A DNA stretch of 5,354 nucleotides, taken from Chloroflexota bacterium. GTDB taxonomy: Bacteria; Chloroflexota; Dormibacteria; CF-121. The DNA lies in contig VBEQ01000251.1 of the NCBI GenBank assembly GCA_005881235.1, forward strand, positions 1-5,354. The letters are read 5' to 3'. This document shows positions 1 to 5,219 of the stretch, one piece after another. The notes beneath the pieces are model-generated. The model ran no database searches and was not told the origin of the DNA. It was given only the letters and a program-made list of their open reading frames with translations. The number at the start of each line of letters is the position of its first letter. Within the stretch, counting starts at the first letter, position 1. The position numbers and the translations under genes are program-made.

Positions 1-672
1 TGGAAAGGTGTCGGGACCTTGGCGACCACCGAAGTCGATAACTCCGTACCGGCGCCCGGTGCAGTGTACAAGGGCCTGGCAATCGGCTTTGACGGTGTCG
101 CCGACCATCTCTATGTCGCCAATTTCCGCTTCGGCACGGTCGACGTGTTCAACTCGGACTTCAGCCAGGGGGCGTCATTCACTGACCCCAAAGTCGCCGC
201 AGGCTATGCGCCCTTCAATGTCCAGACCCTGAACGGCGTGCTGTACGTGACGTTCGCCAAGCAGGATGCGGACAGGCACGACGACGTGGCGGGGCGCGGC
301 CATGGCTTCGTCGACGCCTTTGACCTTCATGGCAATTTGCTCGCTCGCCTTATCTCCCATGGACGGCTCAATTCCCCCTGGGGCCTGGCAATCGCGCCGG
401 CAAGCTTCGGACGGCTGGCTGGTGACTTGCTGGTCGGGAACTTTGGGGATGGGCACATCAACGCTTACACGCTGGACAAGGGCAATTTCAGGGCCGAGCT
501 CCGCGATGTGGTGACCGGCAGCCCGATCACGATCGATGGACTGTGGGCGCTCCGCGTCGGGAACGGCGGGCCCGCCCCCAACGGCGGTGATCCGAACGCT
601 GTGTACTTCACCGCCGGGATCAACGGCGAGCAGGACGGGCTGTTCGGCACGATCACAAACGCCGGCAGCTGA
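1..672 (+). CDS. TIGR03118 family protein, C-terminal part (5' end cut by window)
   Basis: The reading frame is open from base 1 (first visible residues WKGVGTL) and ends in TGA at 670-672, giving 223 visible residues. The true start lies outside; the TTG at 19 is internal. The text matches my memory of the TIGR03118 family, secreted proteins of roughly 350-400 residues predicted to fold as a beta-propeller. Recognisable family blocks, in visible numbering: VYKGLAIG (22-29), LYVANFRFGTVDVF (37-50), YAPFNVQ (69-75), KQDADRHDDVAG (87-98), LNSPWGLAIAP (123-133), LVGNFGDG (144-151), IDGLWAL (178-184) and DPNAVYFTAG (197-206). Each is followed by a Gly/Asp turn, as between propeller strands. Some family members carry a C-terminal PEP-CTERM sorting signal; this one ends at TNAGS without an anchor, so it is probably released or held only by its unseen N-terminus. 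No substrate or reaction is known for the family. It converges on the racemase-like gene, with 32 bp between stop codons. Confidence 0.88.
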   Translation, partial: WKGVGTLATTEVDNSVPAPGAVYKGLAIGFDGVADHLYVANFRFGTVDVFNSDFSQGASFTDPKVAAGYAPFNVQTLNGVLYVTFAKQDADRHDDVAGRGHGFVDAFDLHGNLLARLISHGRLNSPWGLAIAPASFGRLAGDLLVGNFGDGHINAYTLDKGNFRAELRDVVTGSPITIDGLWALRVGNGGPAPNGGDPNAVYFTAGINGEQDGLFGTITNAGS

Positions 673-680
673 CAGCCGTC

Positions 681-709
681 ACTGAGGCGGCGGTCCGCGC
701 CGCCTCAGT
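681..709. terminator. Perfect 12-bp hairpin between convergent genes
   Basis: Arms at 681-692 (actgaggcggcg) and 698-709 (cgccgcctcagt) are exact reverse complements around a 5-nt loop (gtccg). The hairpin starts 8 bp after the plus gene's stop and contains the minus gene's stop codon (705-707). Position and symmetry suggest a bidirectional transcription end shared by both convergent genes. Neither side has a T-tract, so it is not a canonical intrinsic terminator. It may act as a U-less terminator or as a 3'-end stabilising structure. Confidence 0.6.
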
Positions 710-1616
710 CAGCTTCTGACTCCTCGAGTCGCAGGGCCGGCTCCGCGCAGACGTCTTCGTCGCCAAAGCGGGCCGCCCATTGGGCTCGCGTGGCCGGGCG
801 TAGCGTCGCCTGGACCGCCTCGATCGCCGCCGGATCGAACTGGCGGTCTTTCAGGTCCTCTCGATCGATCGCATGGCAGAAGGCCGCCCAGAAATCGGGC
901 TCGAGCGCGGCCACAGTCAGGAACCCGTCCGCCACGGCATAGACGTGATAGCAGGGAATTTCGCCGGTCAACGGGAGGCCCGGGAGACCGGCTCGCCGAG
1001 CCGCCCGTGGTAAGGCCGTCCAGCTCCGCACCAGGTCCGTCATCGAGACCTCGACTCGGGAGCCCCGTCCGGATCGCGCCCGGGCGACCAGCGCGCCAGC
1101 GATCAAGAAGGCCGCGTGGAGCCCGCCTGCCAGATCGGCCACCTGGAGGCCGGGGATCGTTGGAACACCCTCGCGCAGCGGCATCAACGACAGCGCCCCA
1201 CTGCGCGCCAGGTAGTTGAGGTCGTGGCCGGCGCGCCCCGCCATCGGTCCGCCCGACCCGTAGCCCGTGATCGCGCAGTACACCAGCCCGGGATTGATCG
1301 CCGCCAGCGCCGCGTACCCGATCTCCATCCGTTCCATCACGCCGGGACGGAACCCTTCGACGAGGACATCGGTGTCGAGGACCCGCCGCCGGAGGGCGTC
1401 GCGACCCGTTTCGGTGCGCAGGTCGAGCGTGAGCGGCTGCTTGCCACCGTGCAGTGCCTCGAAGTAGGCGTTGCCGCCGGGGAGCGCCCGGATGGGGTCG
1501 CCGGCAGGCGGCTCGACTTTCGTGACCTGGGCGCCCTGCGCCTGCAGCAGCTGGGTGCAGTAGCCGCCTGGTAAGAGCCGGGAGAGATCGAGAACCCGGA
1601 CGCCGTCGAGCAACAT
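705..1616 (-). CDS. CaiB/BaiF family CoA enzyme, alpha-methylacyl-CoA racemase-like, short C-terminus
   Basis: This 303-residue protein belongs to the class III CoA-transferase (CaiB/BaiF) fold. It opens with LLDGVRVLDLSRLLPGGYC, the usual N-terminal block (residues 2-20), followed by the CoA-binding region KVEPPAGDP (33-41), LDLRTETGR (64-72) and VLVEGFRPGVMER (84-96). Compared from memory with Mycobacterium tuberculosis MCR (catalytic His126, Asp156, Glu241), it has AGHDLNYL with His131 and Asp132, VADLAGG with Asp161, and VAALEPDFW with Glu239. The full set favours a 2-methylacyl-CoA racemase, interconverting R and S epimers by proton exchange, over a CoA transferase. Asp132 corresponds to the nucleophile of true transferases, so transferase activity is not excluded. 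The family is usually about 350-400 residues; this one stops at EESEAD just after the VCAEPAL segment, so the tail that packs back on the large domain is missing, with no remnant downstream. ATG at 1616 is chosen because family homology starts there. The enzyme is probably cytoplasmic, in branched-chain lipid or sterol side-chain breakdown. Confidence 0.87.
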   Translation of the reverse strand: MLLDGVRVLDLSRLLPGGYCTQLLQAQGAQVTKVEPPAGDPIRALPGGNAYFEALHGGKQPLTLDLRTETGRDALRRRVLDTDVLVEGFRPGVMERMEIGYAALAAINPGLVYCAITGYGSGGPMAGRAGHDLNYLARSGALSLMPLREGVPTIPGLQVADLAGGLHAAFLIAGALVARARSGRGSRVEVSMTDLVRSWTALPRAARRAGLPGLPLTGEIPCYHVYAVADGFLTVAALEPDFWAAFCHAIDREDLKDRQFDPAAIEAVQATLRPATRAQWAARFGDEDVCAEPALRLEESEAD

Positions 1617-1620
1617 CGCC

Positions 1621-1629
1621 TGCTAGGTT
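1621..1629 (+). promoter_or_regulatory. Extended -10 promoter, probably giving leaderless polX mRNA
   Basis: TGCTAGGTT fits an extended -10 element (TGnTANNNT; hexamer 1624-1629). Six nucleotides separate it from the GTG at 1636, so the expected transcript begins on the G of the start codon. There is no Shine-Dalgarno sequence before the GTG, which agrees with leaderless initiation as known in Actinomycetota and Deinococcota. The -35 region would lie inside the racemase-like coding sequence. Confidence 0.5.
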
Positions 1630-1630
1630 A
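1625..1630 (-). promoter_or_regulatory. Candidate TANNNT -10 box of the racemase-like gene
   Basis: Read on the minus strand this is TAACCT, ending 8 nt before the ATG at 1616. Transcription starting about 7 nt downstream would leave a leader of only 1-2 nt. No useful Shine-Dalgarno site is available: the nearest AGG is 2 nt from the ATG. The box shares five of its six base pairs with the oppositely oriented box of polX. Confidence 0.45.
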
Positions 1631-1635
1631 CTGAC

Positions 1636-3339
1636 GTGCGCAATGCCGACGTCGCGGCGATGCTCAATCGGGTCGCCGACCTGCTCGAGATTCGGGGCGA
1701 GAACTTCTTCAAGATCCGCGCCTACCGCGAGGCGGTCCGCCAGCTGGACAACCTGACCACCGAGGTCGAGGACATGATCAAAGAAGGCCGGCTCAAGGAC
1801 GTTCCCGGCATCGGCGAGGCGATCGAGAAGAAGATCGTCGAGTACGTCACAACGGGTCAGCTGGAGTTCCTCACGCGCCTCGAGGCCGAGGTGCCACCGG
1901 CCCTGCTGGAGATCACGCGGGTTCCGGGCCTGGGGCCGCGCACCGCTAAAGACATCTATGACGCGCTGGGCATTCTCAGCCTCGACGCGCTGGAAGACGC
2001 CGCCCGCACCCACCGGCTGCTGTCGGTGCGCGGCATCAAGGCGAAGACCGAGGAGAACATCCTCAAGGGCATCGCGATGCTGAAGCGGACCGAGGGCCGC
2101 ATCTACTTCCCCGAAGCCTGGATCCTGGCCGACTCGCTGCTGACCACGCTACGCGCCCTGAAGGGCGTGGCGCGGGCGGAAATGGCCGGCAGTGCGCGGC
2201 GCGCGTGCGAAACGGTCGGCGACCTCGATCTGCTGGTCGCCGCCGACGACCCGGACGCACTGCATGCCGAGTTCGGCCGCCTGCCGCAGGTGAACGAGGT
2301 GATCGCCCAGGACGGCGGCACGACCACCGTCAGGGTCCGCTCCGGCATGCAGGTCGACCTGCGGGCGGTCAAGCCGGACAGTTTCGGTGCGGCCTGGGTG
2401 ACGTTCACCGGTTCGCCCGCCCACAACCTCCAGCTGCGCGCCCGCGCCGAGCGGATGGGCAAAGCCATCGAGGGCGCGACCGAAGAGGACGTCTATGCCG
2501 CCCTTGGCTGCGCCTGGATCGCACCCGAGCTCCGCGAGGGACGCGGCGAGATCGAGCTTGCGGCAAGCGGCGCGCTGCCAAGGCTGGTGCAGAAGGCGGA
2601 TCTGCGCGGCGATCTGCACACGCACAGCAACTGGAGCGACGGGCGTAACGAGATCGCGGAGATGGCGAGAGCCGCCAAGGAGCGCGGCTATGACTACATC
2701 GTGCTGACCGACCACACCCAGTCGCTACAGATCGCCCAGGGACTGACGCCCGAGCGCTTTCGGGCGCGCGCCGTCGAGATCGCGGCCGTCAATGCCCGAC
2801 CGGGCCTGGCGCGGGTCCTGAACGGGGCCGAGGTCGATATCCTGCCGGACGGCAGCCTCGACCTCCCCGACGAAACGCTGGCCTCCCTCGACCTGGTGGT
2901 CGCCTCGGTCCATGTCGCGCAGGACCAGCCCAAAGATGTCATCACACAGCGGGTCCTGGCCGCGCTACGATCGCCGCACGTGGACGTCTACGCCCACCCG
3001 ACCTCCCGACGTCTCGATCGCCGCGGTGAGACCAGCCTCGACGTGGAGGCGGTGATCGCGGAAGCCGTCAAGACCGGAACGGCCCTGGAAATCAACAACA
3101 GCCCGTTTCGCCTCGATCTCAACGACACCTGGGCCCGTAAGGCCCAGGAGGCCGGCGCCCTGCTGGCAATCGACAACGACGCCCATTACCCCGCCGAGTA
3201 CGACTACGTCCGGTATGGGTTGGCCATCGGACGCAGGGCCGGCCTGACGCCTGAGAAGGTCCTAAATACCCGGAACCCCGAGGGCGTACTGGCCTTTTGC
3301 CGTGAAAAAGCAGCAAGAGCCGTCGCGAATTTACGTTGA
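1636..3339 (+). CDS. polX: DNA polymerase/3'-5' exonuclease PolX (PolX plus PHP domains)
   Basis: This 567-residue protein is a bacterial family X repair polymerase of typical length (about 570). Domain order: N-terminal lyase-like helical domain (about 1-90, with LLEIRGENFFKIRAYREA); helix-hairpin-helix elements at 53-67 (VPGIGEAIEKKI), 93-113 (VPGLGPRTAKDI) and 128-146; palm (about 155-310) with GS at 185-186, the metal-binding pair DLD (Asp196, Asp198) and the third Asp241 in QVDLR; then FTGSPAHNLQLR at 257-268. The C-terminal PHP domain (about 325-567) keeps all expected metal ligands: DLHTHSNWSDG (His328, His330, Asp335), TDH (Asp359, His360), Glu399, His426, His454 and DAH (Asp515, His517). 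PHP-containing PolX enzymes such as those of Bacillus subtilis and Thermus fill short gaps in base-excision repair and have Mn-dependent 3'-5' exonuclease activity, with AP-endonuclease activity in some. Both active sites look intact here. The residue before FTGS is Thr256, where Pol beta has Tyr271. GTG at 1636 is chosen because family alignment starts there. Confidence 0.96.
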   Translation: MRNADVAAMLNRVADLLEIRGENFFKIRAYREAVRQLDNLTTEVEDMIKEGRLKDVPGIGEAIEKKIVEYVTTGQLEFLTRLEAEVPPALLEITRVPGLGPRTAKDIYDALGILSLDALEDAARTHRLLSVRGIKAKTEENILKGIAMLKRTEGRIYFPEAWILADSLLTTLRALKGVARAEMAGSARRACETVGDLDLLVAADDPDALHAEFGRLPQVNEVIAQDGGTTTVRVRSGMQVDLRAVKPDSFGAAWVTFTGSPAHNLQLRARAERMGKAIEGATEEDVYAALGCAWIAPELREGRGEIELAASGALPRLVQKADLRGDLHTHSNWSDGRNEIAEMARAAKERGYDYIVLTDHTQSLQIAQGLTPERFRARAVEIAAVNARPGLARVLNGAEVDILPDGSLDLPDETLASLDLVVASVHVAQDQPKDVITQRVLAALRSPHVDVYAHPTSRRLDRRGETSLDVEAVIAEAVKTGTALEINNSPFRLDLNDTWARKAQEAGALLAIDNDAHYPAEYDYVRYGLAIGRRAGLTPEKVLNTRNPEGVLAFCREKAARAVANLR

Positions 3340-3354
3340 ACCTGATAACGCCGA

Positions 3355-3360
3355 TATAAT
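3355..3360 (+). promoter_or_regulatory. Consensus -10 box for the 173-aa gene
   Basis: A perfect TATAAT lies in a small AT-rich island (about 3328-3365) that is unusual in this GC-rich window, 15 bp after the polX stop. The expected start near 3367 gives a leader of about 20 nt containing the AAGGAG site. The -35 element is weak: TTTACG at 3330-3335 with a 19-bp spacer is the best match, and TTGAAC at 3336-3341 is too close (13 bp). Confidence 0.6.
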
Positions 3361-3369
3361 CAAGAGCAG

Positions 3370-3375
3370 AAGGAG
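3370..3375 (+). promoter_or_regulatory. Ribosome binding site that decides the 3386 start
   Basis: AAGGAG is the strongest Shine-Dalgarno sequence in the window and sits 10 nt before the ATG at 3386. It lies downstream of the predicted transcription start, so it favours the 173-residue form over the longer reading frame opening at 3302 inside polX. Confidence 0.65.
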
Positions 3376-3385
3376 ACTCGCCGGA

Positions 3386-3907
3386 ATGCTTCAGGAGCTC
3401 GTGATCAAGGTGCCAGCCCCCTTCGTGGGAAGGACGGACATCGGCTTCTCCACCCGCTATCCCGCCCAGCCGGCCCAGGCCCCGCTCAAGGATGTCCCTT
3501 TCTTCATCGAAGGCCCTCCCGGTCCCATGCGCCGCCTGCAATCCCGATTGGAGCTCTTTCGTCAGAAGCGGACCCTGATTCCGGACGCACCGGGTGAGGC
3601 TTATAGCTGGACCGACCTGATTCCCCTCAATGACGAGCTGTTTATCCTCGCCTTCCGCGACGAGAGTCTGACGGATGCCCCCGATGACGCGGACTCGGAG
3701 TCCCGCTACATCGTCAACCTGGTGCGGCCGCTCGTCTTTCCCTTTCTAAAAGACTGCGTGCGGATCGGCGAGCTCGCGCTCCGCGACAACATCGTGCTCG
3801 CGGTCCTCGACAACAGCCGCGTCATGGCCGAGCTCGAACTTCACCGCGCGCAGATCGTGCCGCGCAACGGCTCGATCGTCCTCGGCGAGCTGGATCGCGA
3901 GAGCTAG
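3386..3907 (+). CDS. Unrecognised 173-residue protein downstream of polX
   Basis: I do not recognise this family. The 173-residue product has no signal peptide and no membrane helix, so it is probably cytoplasmic. It opens with a strand-like LQELVIKVPAP, then a Pro-rich stretch (residues 22-50, including YPAQPAQAP and EGPPGP) and a basic amphipathic helix RRLQSRLELFRQKR (49-62). Next come a hydrophobic strand (ELFILAFRD, 84-92), an acidic loop (DAPDDADSES, 97-106), a segment VNLVRPLVFPFLKDCV (110-125), a possible strand NIVLAVLD (135-142) and a helix. Coding is supported by GC-rich third positions and a promoter plus ribosome site in front. The frame is also open back to an ATG at 3302, which would add 28 residues overlapping the polX 3' end; that start is rejected because the promoter lies after it. 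A role linked to PolX is not implied, since it seems to be transcribed separately. Its stop is 3 bp from the stop of the convergent small gene. Confidence 0.8.
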   Translation: MLQELVIKVPAPFVGRTDIGFSTRYPAQPAQAPLKDVPFFIEGPPGPMRRLQSRLELFRQKRTLIPDAPGEAYSWTDLIPLNDELFILAFRDESLTDAPDDADSESRYIVNLVRPLVFPFLKDCVRIGELALRDNIVLAVLDNSRVMAELELHRAQIVPRNGSIVLGELDRES

Positions 3908-3915
3908 GATCTAGC
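3903..3915. repeat. Small inverted repeat holding both convergent stop codons
   Basis: GCTAG (3903-3907) and CTAGC (3911-3915) are exact reverse complements around GAT. Flanking GAG/CTC can extend the stem across one bulged base. The plus stop (TAG, 3905-3907) and the minus stop (TAG on the minus strand, 3911-3913) both lie in the arms. It may act as a weak bidirectional transcript end, but it is short and has no T-tract. Confidence 0.35.
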
Positions 3916-4090
3916 CTCGGCAGGAACGCGGGTGCTGGTGCTCCCAGGCGTCAATTTCGTAGACGATGGAGAACATCAGGCCGTCCGTCCCGTAGAGTCC
4001 GCGTGAGCTTCGGAGGCCGAGGCCCCCAATCAGCAGTTTGAAGGTCTCGGGACCGATCAGGAAGTCGTCACGGTGAATTGGATGAGGCAC
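3911..4090 (-). CDS. Possible small 59-residue protein after the lipoprotein gene
   Basis: This minus-strand frame runs from a GTG at 4090 to TAG at 3911-3913. It begins MPHPIHRDDFLIGPETFKLL, continues through a Gly-rich part (IGGLGLRSSRGLYG, residues 21-34) and ends with DAWEHQHPRSCRG. I do not recognise it. Support for coding: about 80% G or C at third positions over the part outside the lipoprotein gene; plausible alternation of hydrophobic (LMFSIVYEID, 38-47) and polar residues; and filling of an otherwise empty 150-bp gap. Against it: short length, no good ribosome site, and a 34-bp overlap with the lipoprotein 3' end with no later standard start before Met39. It could instead be the decayed C-terminus of a lost gene. 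No signal peptide or membrane helix is seen. Confidence 0.4.
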   Translation of the reverse strand: MPHPIHRDDFLIGPETFKLLIGGLGLRSSRGLYGTDGLMFSIVYEIDAWEHQHPRSCRG

Positions 4091-4512
4091 GCCACCGGCT
4101 TACTCGTAAAGTCGTACGTCCCCGGCCGTACTGGCCCGCCACCCCGGCCCTGCAGCGAGTGGAGCTGGGTCGGAATCGTAAATGAAATATGGAAGTGGCC
4201 GGTAGTGTCGGTCGGCACGTTCGGAATATCGACCGCACCGACCGTGCCGGTTTCGGCGCCGCCCTCGCCTTCGAAGACGAGGTAGGTGGGCTCGCCCGGG
4301 TTCCGGCACCCGGTTCCGTCGAGGGTCACTGTTGCGCCGACCGGGGCCCGCCCCGGCGTCACCGTCAGCGTCGCGCTTACGCCGGGGGTCGCCGTTGCCG
4401 ATGGGCCGCTGGGAGTCAGCGCTGCCGATGGGCTGACTGGGGTCATGGGAGCAGCGGCCGTACCGCACCCGGCCAGAACGACGGCGCAAAGGACGACGCC
4501 CAGCGGCTTCAC
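4057..4512 (-). CDS. Predicted lipoprotein with Ser/Thr/Pro linker and Ig-like domain
   Basis: The 151-residue precursor has a lipoprotein signal peptide: MK, a hydrophobic core (LGVVLCAVV) and the lipobox LAGC, with Cys16 as the lipidation and cleavage site. Residues 17-46 are a flexible linker rich in Pro, Ser, Thr and Ala. Residues 47-151 look like one Ig-like beta-sandwich: ATLTVTP, APVGATVTLDGTGC (Cys69), YLVFEGEG, GHFHISFTIP, and a final VRPGTYDF then ACLIQFTVTT (Cys142). Cys69 and Cys142 could form a disulfide. The domain ends on its last strand right at the TGA stop, so the protein looks complete. It should be anchored to the outer face of the membrane; its ligand is unknown. The start is GTG at 4510-4512, set by the signal peptide; no Shine-Dalgarno site is visible. 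It lies 43 bp after the membrane-protein gene on the same strand, probably the same transcript. Confidence 0.8.
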   Translation of the reverse strand: MKPLGVVLCAVVLAGCGTAAAPMTPVSPSAALTPSGPSATATPGVSATLTVTPGRAPVGATVTLDGTGCRNPGEPTYLVFEGEGGAETGTVGAVDIPNVPTDTTGHFHISFTIPTQLHSLQGRGGGPVRPGTYDFTSKPVACLIQFTVTTS

Positions 4513-4540
4513 CGAGGACTGAACGAGGCCGCCCGGCGCG

Positions 4541-4546
4541 AGGTTA
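4541..4546 (-). promoter_or_regulatory. Weak candidate -10 box before the lipoprotein gene
   Basis: TAACCT on the minus strand, the same hexamer as in front of the racemase-like gene, lies in the 43-bp gap between the membrane-protein and lipoprotein genes. It would give a leader of about 22 nt. No -35 is evident. It may be chance, since the gene can be read from the upstream operon promoter. Confidence 0.2.
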
Positions 4547-4555
4547 CGCCCGTGC

Positions 4556-4924
4556 CTAGGGCGAGGTCGAAGGTTTCGCTGTGGCGCTCGGTGACGGTGA
4601 GGTCGTCGCCGTGGGGGACGGGCAGGGCGTCGCCGAGGCGTTGGCGATCGCGGTCCCCGATGGGCTGGCCGATGACGATGGTGTCGGCGTCGGGCTGGGC
4701 TTCGCCGTCGCTGAGCCGGACGGCGTCGGCGTCGCAGCCGCGACGCAGAAGCTGGGAGCGGGCGTGGGCGCCAGCAAGGTCAGGTTGGTGGGCGAGGCCG
4801 TCTTGTTGCCGCCCTCGAGCAACAACGCGGCCGGCACCACGAACAGCCCAAGGATGACCGTCACCACGAAGGCAAGCGCACCCCATTCATGGAGCCAGAA
4901 GGCCCGCGACGAGTTACGGATCAG
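4556..4924 (-). CDS. Single-pass membrane protein with Ser/Thr/Pro-rich outer tail, probable CTG start
   Basis: The frame reads from a CTG at 4922-4924, overlapping the upstream TGA as CTGA, to TAG at 4556-4558, giving 122 residues. The N-terminus, IRNSSRAFWLHEWGALAFV after the initiator, is basic and aromatic. It leads into a transmembrane helix running through VTVILGLFVVPAALLL to about residue 36, followed by EGGNK. The remaining 80 or so residues are almost wholly Ser, Thr, Pro and Ala with few charges, a stalk-like low-complexity tail likely to be outside the cell and possibly glycosylated. No catalytic domain is present. The first standard start is GTG at 4867, but it would cut the protein just inside the helix and lose the positive N-terminus. 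In-frame codons upstream of it show coding-like composition and no ATG, GTG or TTG back to the stop at 4964-4966. Hence CTG with translational coupling is preferred; the exact start is uncertain. The next gene, a lipoprotein, also carries a Pro/Thr/Ser linker. Confidence 0.65.
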   Translation of the reverse strand: MIRNSSRAFWLHEWGALAFVVTVILGLFVVPAALLLEGGNKTASPTNLTLLAPTPAPSFCVAAATPTPSGSATAKPSPTPTPSSSASPSGTAIANASATPCPSPTATTSPSPSATAKPSTSP

Positions 4925-5175
4925 GGCTCTTCGTCCGTCTCCGGTTGGGGTTTGTTGCGCGTATTAAGGATGCGCACGAAGTCCTGCGCCCGCGCTAGCG
5001 CCTTCCACCGCTCGGGGAAAAAGTCCTGGGCCACGACCTGTTTCGAGGGCAGCTGAAAGACGGTGACGCACCACTTGTTCAGCGTGTGCGACACCTCGAC
5101 CTCGAAGTCGCCCTCGGTATTCAAGTACCGAACGACCCGGTCCTCGTCGGATCTGCGTCTCCCTGAAACTGCCAT
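4921..5175 (-). CDS. Unrecognised small cytoplasmic alpha/beta protein (84 residues)
   Basis: I do not recognise the family. From ATG at 5173-5175 the product is 84 residues: a basic N-terminus (GRRRSDEDR), strand-like VVRYLN, then FEVEVSH, then WCVTVFQLP with a turn into KQVVAQDFF, a helix (PERWKALARAQDFVRIL) and a polar acidic tail ending PETDEEP. The strand-strand-strand-helix order, with two antiparallel strands before a single helix, resembles small ligand- or nucleic-acid-binding folds such as DUF2188-like proteins, but this is only a shape argument. It has no signal peptide or membrane helix. A TTG four codons upstream (5187) could also start it; ATG is preferred because no Shine-Dalgarno site supports the TTG. 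It is the first gene of the minus-strand unit, overlaps the membrane-protein gene by 4 bp and is preceded by a consensus -10 box at 5220-5225. Confidence 0.75.
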   Translation of the reverse strand: MAVSGRRRSDEDRVVRYLNTEGDFEVEVSHTLNKWCVTVFQLPSKQVVAQDFFPERWKALARAQDFVRILNTRNKPQPETDEEP

Positions 5176-5219
5176 CTTCGGACCCAAAACCGTAGCTAAA
5201 GCCTTTCAACAGACCCCTC

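Noticed and set aside
1116..1574. 152-residue plus-strand frame inside the racemase-like gene
   Set aside because: It is antisense to conserved catalytic blocks of the CaiB/BaiF protein and has shadow composition.
709..2013. 434-residue minus-strand open frame crossing the racemase-like gene and the polX 5' part
   Set aside because: It overlaps two confident genes in another frame, is rich in Arg/Gly/Pro runs and matches no family. It is a high-GC shadow.
2149..2715. 188-residue minus-strand frame inside polX
   Set aside because: It is fully antisense to conserved PolX palm and PHP coding sequence, with no recognisable domain.
3336..3341. TTGAAC as the -35 box for the TATAAT at 3355
   Set aside because: The spacer would be 13 bp, too short for a standard sigma-70-type promoter.
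3302..3385. ATG at 3302 as an upstream start for the 173-aa protein
   Set aside because: It lies inside polX and ahead of the TATAAT promoter, while AAGGAG supports the ATG at 3386.
4581..4967. 128-residue plus-strand frame rich in Gly, Val, Asp and Ala
   Set aside because: It is the antisense image of the Ser/Thr/Pro-coding tail, a well-known artefact. The minus strand has the membrane helix and operon context.
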